NCBI GenBank assembly: GCA_033557465.1 | Contig: CM066033.1 | Location: 906,404,808 to 906,468,807 of the forward strand | Origin: Ichthyophis bannanicus | Lineage: Eukaryota > Chordata > Amphibia > Gymnophiona > Ichthyophiidae | Reading direction: 5' to 3' | DNA: 64,000 nucleotides | Part shown: positions 10,678-21,725 of the stretch, piece after piece | Numbering within the stretch: the stretch's first letter is position 1 | Layout: the number at the start of each line of letters is the position of its first letter | Program-made: the position numbers and the translations under genes | Notes under the pieces: model-generated | The model's input: only the letters and a program-made list of their open reading frames with translations | Databases searched by the model: none | Told to the model about the DNA's origin: nothing

Positions 10678-11430
10678 GTAAATGACCTGGAAATGGGAAT
10701 AACGAGTGAGGTAGTCAAATGTGCAGATGACACAAAATTATTCAAAGTTGTTAAAACCCAAAAGGATTGTGAAAAATTGCAAGAGGACCTTGATAAATTG
10801 GAAAACTGGGTGTCCAAATGGAGATGCAATTTAATGTGGACAAGTGCAAAGTTATGCACGTAGGAAAGAACCACCTAAACTATGGTTACACGATGCAAGG
10901 TTCCACATTAGGAACCACCACCCAGGAAAAAGATTTAGGCGTCATTGTGGATAACATATTGAAACCTCCGCCCATTATGTAATGGCGGCCGAGAAGGCAA
11001 ATAAAATGCTAGGTCTCATAAGGAAAGGAATGGAAAATAAAACAAAGGATATTATAATGCCTCTATCGTTCCATAGTGCGACTGCACCTTGAATAGTATG
11101 TGCAATTCTGGTCATCACATCTTAAAACGGATATAGCTGAATTAGAAAAGATACAGAGAAGAGCCACCAAAATGGTAAAGGAGATGGAAGGATACCTCTA
11201 TGAAGAGAGGCTTAAAAGGTTAGGGCTTTCCAAACTGGAAGCGACAGCTGAGGGGAGATATGATAGAAATCTATAAAATAATGATTAGAGCGGAACGGGT
11301 AAATGTAGATTGATTGTTTACAACATCAAAAAGTAGAAAAAGACTAGGGGACATGCATTATCAAACCCTGGAATTCGTTACCAGAGGATGTAGTAAAAAC
11401 TGTTAGTGTAGCTGGGTTTAAAATTTTTTT
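10678..11430 (+). pseudogene. CR1-B reverse transcriptase, C-terminal fragment
   Basis: Resumes the CR1-B RT with NDLEMGITSEVVKCADDTKL, holding the ADD part of the RT active site, then KNHLNYGYTMQ-like and KATKMVKEMEGYLYEE-like thumb and C-terminal sequence. Several stops and frameshifts are present. Directly collinear with the fragment at 9426-9882 across the nested insertion. Confidence 0.75.
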
Positions 11431-11488
11431 AGACAAATTCCTGGAGGAAAGGTCTATAAACCATTATTAAAGACGACCCAGGTAATCC

Positions 11489-11620
11489 TATGTTATCCAA
11501 GTTTTAACACCTGTTCATTGTAAACACAGAGTACCCTAGGAAATGTGCAGTTCTTTGTTTATTGTAAACGTAACTGATGTTGAATAGCGCGGTATAAGAG
11601 AGACTGGAAATAAATAAATA
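11489..11620 (+). mobile_element. L2-type LINE 3' tail inserted in CR1-B
   Basis: A 132-bp severely truncated L2 3' end with attgtaaacgtaactgatgt, agcgcggtataag and a (aaat)n tail. It is flanked by a 5-bp repeat aatcc (11484-11488 and 11621-11625). The uninterrupted CR1-B in reverse orientation at 60888-61091 lacks it, which proves the insertion. Confidence 0.8.
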
Positions 11621-11774
11621 AATCCACTGCTTTCCCCAATACAAGCATTATGGAACCTGTGTATCTTTTTGGGAAACTGCTAGGTACTTGTGACCTGGAT
11701 TGGCCACTGCTGGAAACAGAATACTGGAATTGATGGACCTTGGTCTGACTGACCCAGTATGGCATTTTCCTATG

Positions 11775-12160
11775 TTCTTATCCTCAACGAGAGCATCTTG
11801 AACTTTTTGCGTACCAGGAACTGGGTGAGGTTTTGCAGATTCAGAATGGGGCGGAACCTGCCGGTCTTTTTGGGGACCAGGAAGTACCTGGGAGTAGAAG
11901 CCCTGCCCGGTCTGGGCCAGGGAAATTGGCTCAATGGCGAGGTCAGCCAGCAGGGCCAGACTCCAGTGCGCGGGGTCCATGGGGTACTCTCTCCAGGATT
12001 GTTACGGGGACAGCAGCTGTGTGAAATGCAACCAATAGCCACTTTGAATGATCTGCAGCATCCAGGCATCTGAGGTGACAGGAGGCCAATGGTGGGCAAG
12101 GTGGGTGTGCTGCCCTTCTTACCTGTGGGGCGATCTCGACGGACAACAGTCGACTGGCTA
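11775..12160 (-). pseudogene. DIRS-b reverse transcriptase, N-terminal part
   Basis: The minus-strand frame reads WPRPGRASTPRYFLVPKKTG, FRPILNLQNLTQFLVRKKF and KMLSL, the conserved N-terminal RT block of this DIRS family. It is then cut by the CR1 complex. Collinear with the RT C-terminal part ending at 9425. Confidence 0.8.
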
Positions 12161-13060
12161 TGCTCCTGAGGACCCTATCAAAAACCCACACCTAGCTTGG
12201 GGTGGGGGACGGGTTGTGCCTTTGGGGCTTTCTCCCTCCACTTGGAGCAGGGAGCCTGGGTCTTCGGCTGCACCTGCAGTTGGGACGGAAAGAACCATTG
12301 TGAACACAGAAAAAAAAAAAGAGACCTTTTTGGCCCATTTCTTCTGCACGGGATCTGCAGTTTTCCTGGAGAGTCTGGTGAGAATCACCTGCTCCTTCTC
12401 CGGCTCCTTGGCATTCTCCTCCATGGATCTGCCTTAGAGATTCTCAACCCGACAGGGGATGCTGGCAATCTGGACCTGGATCCACTACTCCAGATCAGAG
12501 AGCTGCAACCAGGCCATCCAGCGCATGGCGATACCCACTGCCGCCACCCTATCGGCAGATTCTAAGGCATTATAAGCACCCCGGACCATACATTTCAAAC
12601 AATCCTTGACAAGAGCCACAAGATCTCAAAAAGACTCGCAGCAGTCTTCAGGAATGAAGGAAGCGAAGTCCTCTATGTCCAGCATGACATCCATGAGGAA
12701 CATGGCCATGTAAGTCTGGTAGGCCAGGATCCAGACTATCAGCATGGAGCTTTAGAAGCACCTCCTCCCAAAGGAGTCCAGGGTTCTCACCTCCAGCATA
12801 GGCTGCACAGAGGAGTGTGTTTTAGCACACACTGTATGCTTCAAGGCAGACTCGACCACAATGGAATTATGGGGCAATTGAGGCTTCTTGAACCCTGGAG
12901 CATTCTGGACTCAGTATGAGCAGCATAAGCGGTGTCCTCCCAGGACGACTTACACTGATCCAGAGAGGGCGACAGGTTAGAAGGGAGGTTCAAGGCGATG
13001 GGTCGGATAGAAGTTTTGGGGTCCGAAGGACTGACACAGTCTATTCTGCCTTGTTTTCCC
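12160..13060 (-). pseudogene. DIRS-b gag C-terminal remnant
   Basis: Contains EPEKEQVILTRLSRKTADPV (about 12400-12340), the lysine-rich gag C-terminal block also seen in DIRS-a, -f and -g. Around 12840-12900 it has a degenerate LPHHSVVV-like block. Frames change repeatedly. The N-terminal zinc-binding part is absent. Confidence 0.65.
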
Positions 13061-14365
13061 ATTCTTTTTTTTTTTAATTTATTTTTTATAATTCATACAT
13101 ACTTGACGCAAGTTAGAAGTAACAAACAGAAAATAGATTAAAGAAACATAATTAAAAAGCAATTTACATAACAACCAATTTGCAACCCACATCTAGGGGA
13201 GAATTATAAAAGAAACAAAGAAGAAAAATAAAGAAAGAGAACTCTCAATCTTAGAGCCATACTATAAATCTGCCCAATTATCCCCCGGACCCTCCCTATC
13301 TGACAAAAAGGTCTCCAACAGTAAAGAATCAAGAAAAATATACTTTACACCCTGAAGTGTTATCACACACTTACAGGAAAACCTAAGAAAAAAGGATCCC
13401 CCTAGGGCCAATACCCTTGGCCTAAGGGACAAAAAAGCCCGCCCACGCACCTGAGTTGCCCTAGAGACATCCTGAAACAATTGTAATTTAGCACCACAAA
13501 AATAAATACACATCCTTATGTTTAAAGTAACTCTTAAATACCAAAGCTTTATCCAATTCAGATACAAAAGAAGCCACCAAGGTGACCCTAGTCAGAATGG
13601 TATCTTGTGAGTCCTCCAGGAATTGAGTAAGCTTAACTGGAGATTGAGGTTGCACTATATCATATTCTCCCGGAGTCTCACCTGATACCAGTTGAGAGGA
13701 AATATACAATAGTTTAGAAAACACTATAGTATCTGCAATTGAAAGTTCTAACACCTCCTTTATACATTTATGAAGTAATATCTCGAGAGATATCAAATAA
13801 CAGGAAAATTTAACAAACGAATATATTTCATGCTAAGGGAATTCTCCAAAGAATCCAACCTCTGATGAATAATTAAACTATCCTTAACTGAGGAGACACT
13901 CATCGATGGTAGGGAGGCATACCGGGAATCACATCTCTGTACCTGTGCGGTTAAGGATTCCAACTGCTCATCAACTGCCTCCAGCCTTGTCACGGTTTCC
14001 TGTGTAAATTTACAAAGCTCAGGCACCGTGTTTGCCAAAGTAGCCTCGGTACAGGTTACCACACGCCAAATGTCCACCAAGGAAACCTGGGTATCAGGTG
14101 TACCTTGAGGAACATTCTGGAGAGGTGACCAACAGGTAGTAAGGAACTAACATCAACTGGGGTACTCTGTTGTACCGGTATACCACTAGCAGGCAGCTCT
14201 GGCGGGGTTATCAGTGATGGGGGAAGAGGCGGAGAGCGCTCAGGGGAGCTCAAGGAAGCTCCCTCCAGAGTCTGCAGGGGCGAGACAGTACCTGCAGGGG
14301 GAAAAACCACAACATCCCCACTCTTCAGATGTCTATCCATAGGGCCAGTCTCTCCCGGAGCCAAA
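13061..14365 (-). mobile_element. HAL1-like element: L1-type ORF1 followed directly by 3' UTR and poly(A)
   Basis: On the minus strand a degenerate L1-type ORF1 (14364-13262) is followed by about 200 bp of A/T-rich 3' sequence and an A-run (13074-13062), with no ORF2. The protein has a Ser/Pro-rich N-terminus and a coiled-coil-like centre (LEAVDEQLESLTAQVQ, DSLENSLSMKYIRLLNFPV). The C-terminus reads LQLFQDVSRATQ, FLSLRPRVLALG and CKCVI, as in L1 ORF1 RNA-binding proteins. A second copy of the same type lies at 32821-33361. No clear target-site duplication was found, so the 5' boundary is approximate. Confidence 0.7.
13262..14364 (-). pseudogene. L1-type ORF1 protein of the HAL1-like element
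   Basis: ORF1 proteins are trimeric RNA chaperones of L1 retrotransposons: coiled coil, RRM-like domain, C-terminal domain. Here the pieces lie in three minus-strand frames: 14364-14056, 14080-13793 and 13796-13262, so at least two frameshifts occurred. The order of pieces follows the family. No reverse transcriptase or endonuclease follows. Confidence 0.65.
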
Positions 14366-14399
14366 GGAAATATCCTTTTGAGTCACTCTGTTTCTGTCC

Positions 14400-16480
14400 T
14401 CTGAACACAGTGGCTCAAAAGGAGTTTTCATGAGCTCCACAAGAACCACACTGAAGTCCCCACGATATTGCGGAAGGCTTCAAGAGAAGCAAGCCCCACA
14501 TAAAACGAACTAGAGCTGTACCAAGATGGACTTTCCTTCCACACCTCTATGATAAACCACAATCGCACCAAGGTGGGCCCTGAGAGTTGGAAAGTCCAGA
14601 CTTAGAGATGTAGAAGATATTCAAGCACTTTTTGTGTGGAACAAACGAAGGGACCTTCACACCAGACAGCAAACCTCTTCCATGTCTAAGAGTAAGACTC
14701 TCTCGTAAAAGCCCTCCTGGAGGCCAAAAGGATACCGGTCACACTCTCCGGCAGGTTGAGCTCTGATATCAGCCTCTCAACATCCATGCCGTGAGGGCCA
14801 AGGACTGGATGCTAGCATGCAACATTGCCCCATCTTCCTACATTATGAGATTGGGCAAGTGGCAGAGCCATAGCGGTTCCCGACTGGAAAGCATGAGAGA
14901 AAACCATGGCTGTCTAAGCCAGTAGGAAGCAATGAGAATCATCGTGCCCCGTCTGATTGGAGCTTCAGGAGGGTCTTTGCAATGAGAGGTATTTGAGGAT
15001 AAGCGTACAGGAGACCCTCTTCCCAGTGAAGCAGAACTAATCCACCTGGGCATTCTGCATGGTGGCAAACAGATCGAAAGGGTTCCCCATTCTCAAAAGA
15101 TGCAAGTCACAACTTCCCTGTCCAGTGTCCACTCATGCGGCTGGAGGACTCAACTCAGCCTGTGGGCCAGAGTGTTTTGCTCACCTGGTAGGTACGTGAC
15201 TCTCAAGTCCATCCCATTCACGATGGTAAACTTCCACAACCTGACCGCTTCCCAACACAGGAGGTATGAATCTGTTCCTCCCTGTTTGTTGATGTAGAAC
15301 ATGATGGCCTCATTGTAAATTTGAATCAGAACAATTTGGTTGGCTAGTCAATCTTGGAAAGCCCTTAGAGCATTTGCCACTGCTCTTAGTTATAAGATGT
15401 TTATCTGATGGAGACTTTCGTGGATGGGCCAGTCGCCCTAGGTGTGCAGCCCATCGAGATCTCCGCACCCCAGCTTGGATGCATCTTTCATCAGAACATT
15501 TTGGGCTGGAGCAATTTGGAATAGAAGAGTCGAGCAAATTGTAGTGGACTGTCCACCACTGTAATGACTGAACAAGAGAGGCAGTAACACACAGATGATC
15601 CCTGAGTAGACCAGTGGCCTGGGTCCATTAAGGCCTCAGAGTCCACCGAGCCTGCATCATCTGGAGGTGTGCTAAGGGTGTAACATGCACTGTAGAAGTC
15701 ATGTAGCATAGTAAAGTCAACATCTTGTGAGCTATTACTAGATGACTCACTTGAGTTTCCCACAGCAGTGCTATCAATTTATGAAGTTGGTCATACGGCA
15801 GGAAGGTTCTCACCTGAGTCATGTCAAGCAAGGCTCCAATGAATTACAAATGTTGGGTGGGTTGAAAATGGTATTTTGGGTAATTTACCATGTACCCTAC
15901 TAGTTCCAATACTCGAATGGTCAATTGTGTTTCATTCTTGGACTCCTTCCTGAATGCCACTCTATCAGCCAATCATCCAGATAGAGGAAGACAAACATTC
16001 CCAGCATCTGTAAGTAAGCCACTACTACCATGAGGCACTTTGTGAAGACACAAGGAACTGAGGCCAGGCCAAAAGGCAACACATTGTACTGAAAGTGTTG
16101 TCCCCCCTAGGACGAATCTGATTTACTTTCGGTGAGTGGGATGTATCTGTATGTGGGTGTAGGCATCCTTGAGATCCAGGAGGCACAGCCAATCTCTTTT
16201 TTGGAGGTAAGGAAGCAGGGTGCCTCGAGAAATCATTCTGAACTTTTCTTACCAAGTACAGGTTCAGATCTCTTAGGTCGGGGGTTTTGTTCCAGGTACT
16301 TTCTTGAGGATCAGAAAAGTACCTGAAATAAAAACCCCAACCTCTTTGCTCTGGTGGCGATTTTTCTCTGAAGCAGTTCCTGTTGCAGAGGGTCAATATG
16401 ATGCACTCTTGGGGGCAATTTGGTGGTAGTTCCATTAAATGTAGTTGATAACCGCTTTCAATTATCCATTGAACCTATGA
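14400..16480 (-). pseudogene. DIRS-c recombinase start, RNase H and reverse transcriptase, decayed
   Basis: Read from 16480 down, frames give the RT N-terminus (FREKSPPEQRGWGFYFRYF, near 16320-16380) and a YLDDW block near 15965-15990. RNase H follows at 15300-15540 with a degenerate MFYINKQGG near 15270-15300. Linker and recombinase N-terminal sequence run to 14400. The catalytic YLDD appears retained, but stops and frameshifts are frequent. Confidence 0.7.
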
Positions 16481-18016
16481 GTCTGAGGATACGAGGGGCC
16501 ACCTTAATGCAAAAAGAATGAGCCTTCCCCTGGCTGGAGGGTTTTCTAGAGTGGCTGTGTGAAGATTGGCTATGCTCCACAGGAACCAGTCAAAACCCTG
16601 CCCAGGTTTCAGCTGAGGAGCTGGCTGAGCCTTCTGAAGCTTCTCAACACTGCTGTTGATGAGGGGACTTCTTGTGTTGGGAAGTCTGGGACCCAGGAGA
16701 GTACCTACGCCTGTGAGGGTAATAGGTCTTTTTCTGGTTCCCCCCTTGGTATCTACTATAATAGGAGGCATGCTCAGGCGTCCACCTGGAGAGTCTGGAA
16801 AGAGTAGCATGCTGCTTTTTGATATGACCAACTTTCTCCTCAATCTGTTCCTTTTAGAGATTCTCCCCGCAGCACGGGACGTCTGCCAGCTTAATTTGCA
16901 CTGCTTCGGTTCCAATGACCGGAGCCAAGAGAGTCTCCAGGCGACAATGCCGATGGCAGCATTTCTGGATGCCATCTCAAAGATATCATAGGTGGCTCAG
17001 ACTATGAACTTTGAGCAGTCCTTGCTGTAGCCCACTAGGGAACGATACTGATCCAATTTCTCTGAGAGGGGAACTGAGCCAGATCAGCCAAGTTGTACAT
17101 GATGATTTTCAAGAACATGACCATGTAGAGCTGAAAGAGTCGTATATCTAGACCTCCCTCCCTGGGGGCACCGAGGAATGAGTCTTGGTACTCTTGATTA
17201 GCTTTAGGACGGATTTGACCACCAAGGAATGGTGCGGAAATTGAGGCTTCTTGAATCCGGGAGCCTTCTGAACTCTGTACATGGAGCCGAGCCTTCTATT
17301 AACTGGAGGTACAGTGAGGGGGTTCTCCACATTTTCATTTGTACCCTCTGCAGGATGTAGTACACAGGCACTGTCACTGCCTCCTTAGTGTCCAAGGAGT
17401 ACTGTAGGATCTCCAACTCTTCTGCCCTGGGCTCATCCTCAGTCTCCAAAGAAAATGGGATGGCCTTGGCCATATCCCTCACAAACCCTTGAAAGGTCAT
17501 GTCCTCAGGAAGGGACTTGCGCTGCTCATGAGTTGGCAAAGGGTCTGACAAGAACTCAGGGGACCTGCCCTCCAACAAATCTTCCAATTCCATGTCTGTG
17601 ACCCAGCTTCTGAGTCAGACTCAGAAAGGAAGTCAAAGTACTTCTGAGTCTCTATCTGGATCACTTTCCTGTTTCAAGAGGATTGAGAGCTCCTTCGGGA
17701 GCAATGATGCAAGGATACCTTTCTAGATCTCAAGGACGCATCGGGCCTTGAGATGCTAAATAGGGATATAAGTTGGGTAAACACCAGTGTCGGGGTCCTT
17801 CGAAGTCCTGATGTCTATGCCTATTTCACTGGCAGGGCATGCATCTAGAGGATTGGCTATATGGTGGCCAATGTCGATGCAGCCAATGTCGAGGCCCTGG
17901 CATGTTGCTCTGCTAACAATGCCGCAGTGTATTCCTCGGGCACTTGCAGAAGGTGCTTCTCCAAGGCTGTCGAATCTGAAGGCTGCGTCAGTCCAGCAAC
18001 CACCATCTGGAGACAA
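16480..18016 (-). pseudogene. DIRS-c gag-like ORF1, decayed
   Basis: The clearest block (17593-17204) has EDMTFQGFVRDMAKAIPF, DEPRAEELEILQYSLDTKEA and a SRSLNFRTIPWW frame-shadow of LPHHSLVV. A C-terminal part at 16975-16475 reads NRLRRKLVIS in a shifted frame. The Ser/Asp-rich N-terminal part reaches about 18016 without a recognisable zinc-binding module. Confidence 0.65.
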
Positions 18017-18030
18017 AAATACTGAAGGGT

Positions 18031-18711
18031 GCCCCTAACTGCACTAATCCTTACATTAGTAGTGATGTCACTGGAAACTTTTAGTTTTTCTCTGTCTCCG
18101 TCATCTGCTGGCAGGTGGGCCTAACTCACTTCTCTGGATTGGTCTAGAAGAATGTACTGGAATGGATATGCATGAAATAAGTTAGCATATACTGGGTTTT
18201 TAATCTATGTAAGACTTACTCCATGCATATTCATTGTGGGATCCTCAGAACAGGTTCAGCAAGCCCTGAGATACCCAGAGCCTCTGCAAGTGTACTGGAC
18301 ATCCAGCCTTTAGAATCTATTGTTTTGTTTTGACTGCCCCTCTGAAACTCATGGCTTAGGCAAAAACCTAGTCTGGCCTAATGGATTGGGCCAGCCCTGG
18401 AGATACCACCTCATTTGTAGTAAAATACTAGTCTGACACACAAACTTATTTTAAAAGGACTGTGATAGGAACAATTTTGTTAATGCATATTCAAATGGCT
18501 ATTAAATCTAACACAACTAAAAACTTTAAAATCTATCTTAAGGTTTTTTTGTGACCTGCACATTGTAGAAATTCTTTGCCCAACATCCTATGATGACAAA
18601 ATAACTATTTCACCAAGACTTAATGTTAAATAAAAATAACTCATTACTTTTGAAATTTTACATAACAAAGCAAAGTGATGCACTAAATCAGACAGGACCC
18701 ACAATACTAAC
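18031..18711. other. CAD intron near the donor site, with a possible DIRS end motif
   Basis: At 18092-18150 a motif (ctctgtctccgtcatctgctgg, then ggattggtctagaag) resembles the outer end of the second DIRS family (reverse complement near 29670-29735). The rest, including 18160-18711, shows no recognisable feature. The CAD donor site is at 18710-18711. Confidence 0.4.
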
Positions 18712-18958
18712 CTTGCGTAGCTCCTGGATGCATCCCACTGCACACCAGTCAAACTCCACACTGCTGCCAATGCGGTACACACCAGACCCAATCACCATGA
18801 CATGAGGGTCTCGGAAGGCCAGGTCATGCTCTGTTCCATTATAAGTCAAGTACAGGTAGTTGGTCTGAGCTGGCCATTCAGCAGCCACTGTGTCTATTTG
18901 CTTCACTACTGGTAAGATTTTCCAATCCTGCCTCATCTTCCTCACTGCCAATTCCGTG
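18712..18958 (-). CDS. CAD: CAD exon: end of oligomerisation domain and start of CPSase B
   Basis: CAD is the cytosolic trifunctional enzyme (carbamoyl-phosphate synthetase II, aspartate transcarbamoylase, dihydroorotase) that starts pyrimidine synthesis. This 247-bp exon completes a serine codon split with the exon at 27744-27994 and then encodes 82 codons. They include [30 protein letters not shown] and [20 protein letters not shown]. The last stretch begins the second ATP-grasp half. The acceptor AG (18959-18960) is preceded on the minus strand by a pyrimidine tract with a long C-run, and the donor is gttagt after [11 protein letters not shown] and WCAVGC fit CAD; the mitochondrial paralogue CPS1 has GCGPYHIG and WCAVSS. 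The exon ends in phase 0 and the next lies beyond the left window edge. Confidence 0.95.
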
Positions 18959-18960
18959 CT

Positions 18961-19154
18961 AGAAAGAGGGGGGGGGGGGAAGAGGGGACAGAGAAAGGGA
19001 GGAAAGGGGAGACAGAATGCGACTGATCAGAAGTAGTATGTGAACAGTGAAGTGAAAGAATGAGGGGGAAATTTTTAAACAGCTCACATACCTGTAACAT
19101 GTGCATTTTTAGCAGTGTAGACATTACCAGGTGCAGAGGTTACTTGTGCATGTA
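18961..19154. other. CAD intron acceptor flank with polypyrimidine tract
   Basis: The plus strand has agagaaag-like purine repeats with a G-run, which on the minus strand form the C- and T-rich tract before the acceptor at 18959-18960. Nothing else was recognised up to the Tc1 end. Confidence 0.7.
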
Positions 19155-19516
19155 CAGTCGTGGTCAACATTATTGGTACCCTTGCAGTTCAACCCCTTAA
19201 TGTCCAATATCTCCTTAAAAAAGTTGCCGGTGAAATAGTTTTGGACTATATATGCACACATTTGATACACAAAAGAATCAAATAAAACAAAACCAATTTA
19301 AAAAGGAAATAGTCTAAAAACTGGGACATTGCCAGGACATGATTAATGGCACCCTTATAAACAATTCAAATCAGTTTGAACAGAAGAACCACATTCTCAC
19401 TGCAGTAAAATTAGACGCACCTGTGATAAATTTGACTAAAAAATGATAAAAGCCGTATAAAAAAACTTGTTAAATAAACTGTTAGTACTCACGTGACTTG
19501 AAACAACTAATGAATA

Positions 19517-20410
19517 ATGGGTTTAATGTTTAAAATGGCCATATTCACTCCCTGTTCCATTTTCACAATTGTGAAGACAAGAAAGCTGCCTGAGACCATC
19601 AGAAAAGCCATCATCATTAAACATCAAACTTCAAAGAGGTACAAGGCCATCTCCAAAGATTCTGGAATTCCAGTGTCTACAGTTTGCAATGTTATTAAGT
19701 TTTCTGCTCATGGAACTGTCAAGAATCTGCTAGGACATGTTGGCAAGAGGAAAATTAATCCAAGAAATCTTCAAAGTTTAGAACTGTTGGAAAAACACCA
19801 CGTACTACATCCAAAGAGCCTAAGGCTGACCTGGAGTAATCTGGTGTGGTGGTTTCAAACCGCACCATATGCCGAACGCTAAACAAAGAAGGACTTCATG
19901 GGTGAAGGCCAAAGAGGATCCCCACTGCTCAAAGACTGATATTTGCTCAAAGACTGATATTTGCCCAAACCCACCTTGGGAAACCATAATCCTTATGGGA
20001 AAATGTTCTGTGGACAGATGAAATCAAACTCAAGCTCTTTGGCAATGCAGACCAGCGATACATTTACAGGCAAAGAAATGAAGCTTATAAGGAAAAAACA
20101 CCCTTCCAACAGTTAAATATGGTGTAGGATCATAATGTTGTGGGCCCTCTTTTGCTGCCTCAAGAAATGGAAGCCTGGAACTTATTAAAGGAATCATGAA
20201 GTCAGAGGACTACCAAGGTATTTTGGAGCAAAAGGTTCTACCTAGTGTCAGATAGCTAGGTCTGGGTCAAAGGTCATGGGTTCTCCAGCAGGACAATGAC
20301 ACAAACCATACATCCAAAAGTACAAAAGAATGGTTAAAAAAGAAAAAATGAATTGTTTTAAACTGACCAGCTTGAGTCCTGATCTCAGTCCAATCAAGCA
20401 CCTTTGGAAA
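19517..20410 (+). pseudogene. Tc1 transposase, N-terminal and central part
   Basis: The first open part holds the helix-turn-helix DNA-binding region of Tc1 transposases: LPETIRKAIIIKHQTSKRYK, AISKDSGIPVSTVCNVIKF and a GRKRKI-like GHVGKRKINPRN. Frameshifts follow after 19880. Weak catalytic-domain traces include a VLWTDE-like WTDE segment near 20010-20030 (tgtggacagatgaaa). The protein continues beyond DIRS-d at 24239 with a KSAEIF-like stretch. Confidence 0.8.
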
Positions 20411-20655
20411 AGCGTAGTTATTCATCTGTAACAGGGGTTCTCCGGAGACAGCAGGAATCAGTCCTCGCAAATGGGTGACATCAGCAACGACAGAGTCCTC
20501 ACAGAAGCATCCCCCCAGCTTTCAAAGAAAGCCTTTGGGAGATGCCACCAAGCATGCGTGGTCCCCTTCCCGCCCAAGGGTGCCATCTTGCTCAGTCAGA
20601 TGACATAGCTAAAAAACAGCAACAACAAGATGGTAAGGCAGCAACTCCAAGGGGA
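20411..20655 (-). repeat. DIRS-d right inverted terminal repeat
   Basis: From the outer end: agcgtagttattcatctgta, then ttctccggagacagcagg, tcagtcctcgcaaatgggtg and caaagaaagcctttgggaga. It is inverted relative to the left ITR but extends about 28 bp further outward (agcgtagttattcat to cagggg). A longer right repeat is also known for Dictyostelium DIRS-1. Confidence 0.85.
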
Positions 20656-20770
20656 GGAGGGAGGACTATGAGGACTGATTCCTGCTGTCCCCGGAGAACA
20701 CTTGTTACAGGTGAGTAACTACGCTTTCTCCGGGAACACGCAGGAAGTCTGTCCTTACATATGGGACTCC
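20656..20770 (-). repeat. DIRS-d internal complementary region
   Basis: The left half (gaggactgattcctgctgtc to aggtgagtaactacgct) is the reverse complement of the outer right end. The right half (ttctccgggaacacgcagg to ttacatatggga) equals the outer left end read inwards. Together they reproduce a joined right-left terminus, the diagnostic ICR of DIRS elements. Confidence 0.85.
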
Positions 20771-20949
20771 CTAGATACAGACTACCGAAAGCCCATAGCA
20801 AAAAAAGGGGCTCCCTCATGGGGTACCACAAGCAGCAGCAAATGACTCCATGTCCACAGAACACAGTAGGACCCCTGTGTCTGATGAAACCAGCACTCCG
20901 GTAGCCTGAACACAGAAGGGTCGAGGGTAGGAGTTGCCTAAACCCCGAA

Positions 20950-21725
20950 GAGGTTACGGAGCACAGTCTGGCCGAAGGCACTGTCCCATCAGGACTCTCT
21001 TTCCAAGCAGTAATGAACTATGAAGGTATGGACTGAAGACCAGGTGGCGGCCCGGCAGATGTCCACCATCAGGACAGAGCGCAAGTTTGCCAGAGGCTAC
21101 TATGGCCTTGACACGGAGCACCGTGATGTGGCCTTCCAGCGGGAGCCCCACCTGCTCAGAGGCAAGGGTGATACAGTCCGCCACCCAGGTGAACAGCGTA
21201 TGCTTGGTCACCGCCTCCCCAGCCTACTGGGGTCATAGGAGATGAAAAGCCGAGAAGCTTTGCTGTGGCCCCGAGTGCGTTGGATATAGAAGGACAAAGC
21301 CCTCTTACCGTCAAAGGTCTGAAGGATTGTCTCCACCCGACTGGAGAGAGAGTTTGGAAAGAAGGTAGGGAGCACCACTTCCTGTTTGAGATGGAAGGGC
21401 GGTACTACCTTCGGTAGGAATTTAGGGTGCATGCGAAACACCACATTGTTCTTGAAGAATATGGTATAAGGCGCCTCTGCTACAAGGGCCTGAAGCTCGC
21501 TCTGCGAGTGGAGATGAGCACAACCAGAAAAGCCATCTTCCAAGAGAGGTAGCAAAGGTGGCAGGTAGCCAGAGGCTCGAAGGGTGGGCGAGTGAGCTGT
21601 CCCAACACTACGTTGAGTTCCCATTTGGTTGCTGGAGAGTGAACTGGGAGCTTCGATAAGAGCAAGCACCAAAGAAAATGGGTCACCAAAGGCTGGACCG
21701 ATGGTGGTACGCTGCCAGGGCACTA
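20950..21725 (-). pseudogene. DIRS-d tyrosine recombinase, decayed
   Basis: Minus-strand blocks SELQALVAEAPYTIFFKNN, FLPKVVPPFHLKQEVVLPTF, GKRALSFYIQRTRGHSK and FISYDPSRLG are followed in another frame by TKHTLFTWVADCITLAS. These are typical of the DIRS recombinase C-terminal domain. A frameshift near 21210 and mutated motifs after EQVGLPLE remove the H-x-x-R and the nucleophile region from a single frame. The N-terminal part is interrupted by the L2 tail (21857-22085). Confidence 0.75.

Larger units (their letters stand above)
9426..11774 (+). mobile_element. CR1 LINE (subfamily B), 5'-truncated, inserted in DIRS-b
   Basis: A plus-strand CR1 copy whose RT begins with NYRPVSLTSVPGKMLE (about 9452) and YLDFQKAFDKVPHDR. 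It stops at 9883, resumes at 10678 with NDLEMG and CADDTKLF, and runs through the 3' untranslated tail to ttcctatgttctta at 11774. It holds two secondary insertions: another CR1 at 9884-10677 and an L2 tail at 11489-11620. The 3' half matches the minus-strand copy at 60888-61091 and 62460-63508 closely enough to define the same subfamily. Frame breaks show it is dead. CR1 elements are jockey-superfamily LINEs that end in short octamer-like repeats rather than poly(A). Confidence 0.85.
6384..13060 (-). mobile_element. DIRS-b: DIRS retrotransposon split by a CR1 cluster
   Basis: A minus-strand element with gag remnants at 12160-13060 and the RT start at 11775-12110. RT/RNase H continues at 8100-9425, tyrosine recombinase at 6900-7860, and the right terminal region lies at 6384-6740. 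The coding sequence is interrupted exactly inside the RT by a plus-strand CR1 complex (9426-11774). RT residues up to a KFKMLSL-like motif lie on one side and YLRLVLCGQHYQYQ-like residues on the other. The left end is missing; the gag stops at the HAL1-like insert or at an older deletion. Confidence 0.85.
14380..18030 (-). mobile_element. DIRS-c: DIRS retrotransposon missing its right end
   Basis: A minus-strand copy of the main family: gag remnants 16480-18016, RT/RNase H 15050-16480 and recombinase N-terminal sequence 14400-15050. The part nearest 14400 (tggctcaaaaggagttttca) aligns with 7562 in DIRS-b, inside the recombinase. The recombinase catalytic end, ICR and right ITR are missing and the HAL1-like element abuts instead. 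The left ITR is not recognisable near 18030. Confidence 0.8.

Noticed and set aside
20411..20770. Stand-alone MITE with ~55-bp inverted ends
   Set aside because: Coding DIRS sequence follows directly and the second inverted end matches the ICR position; it is the right end of a complete DIRS element.
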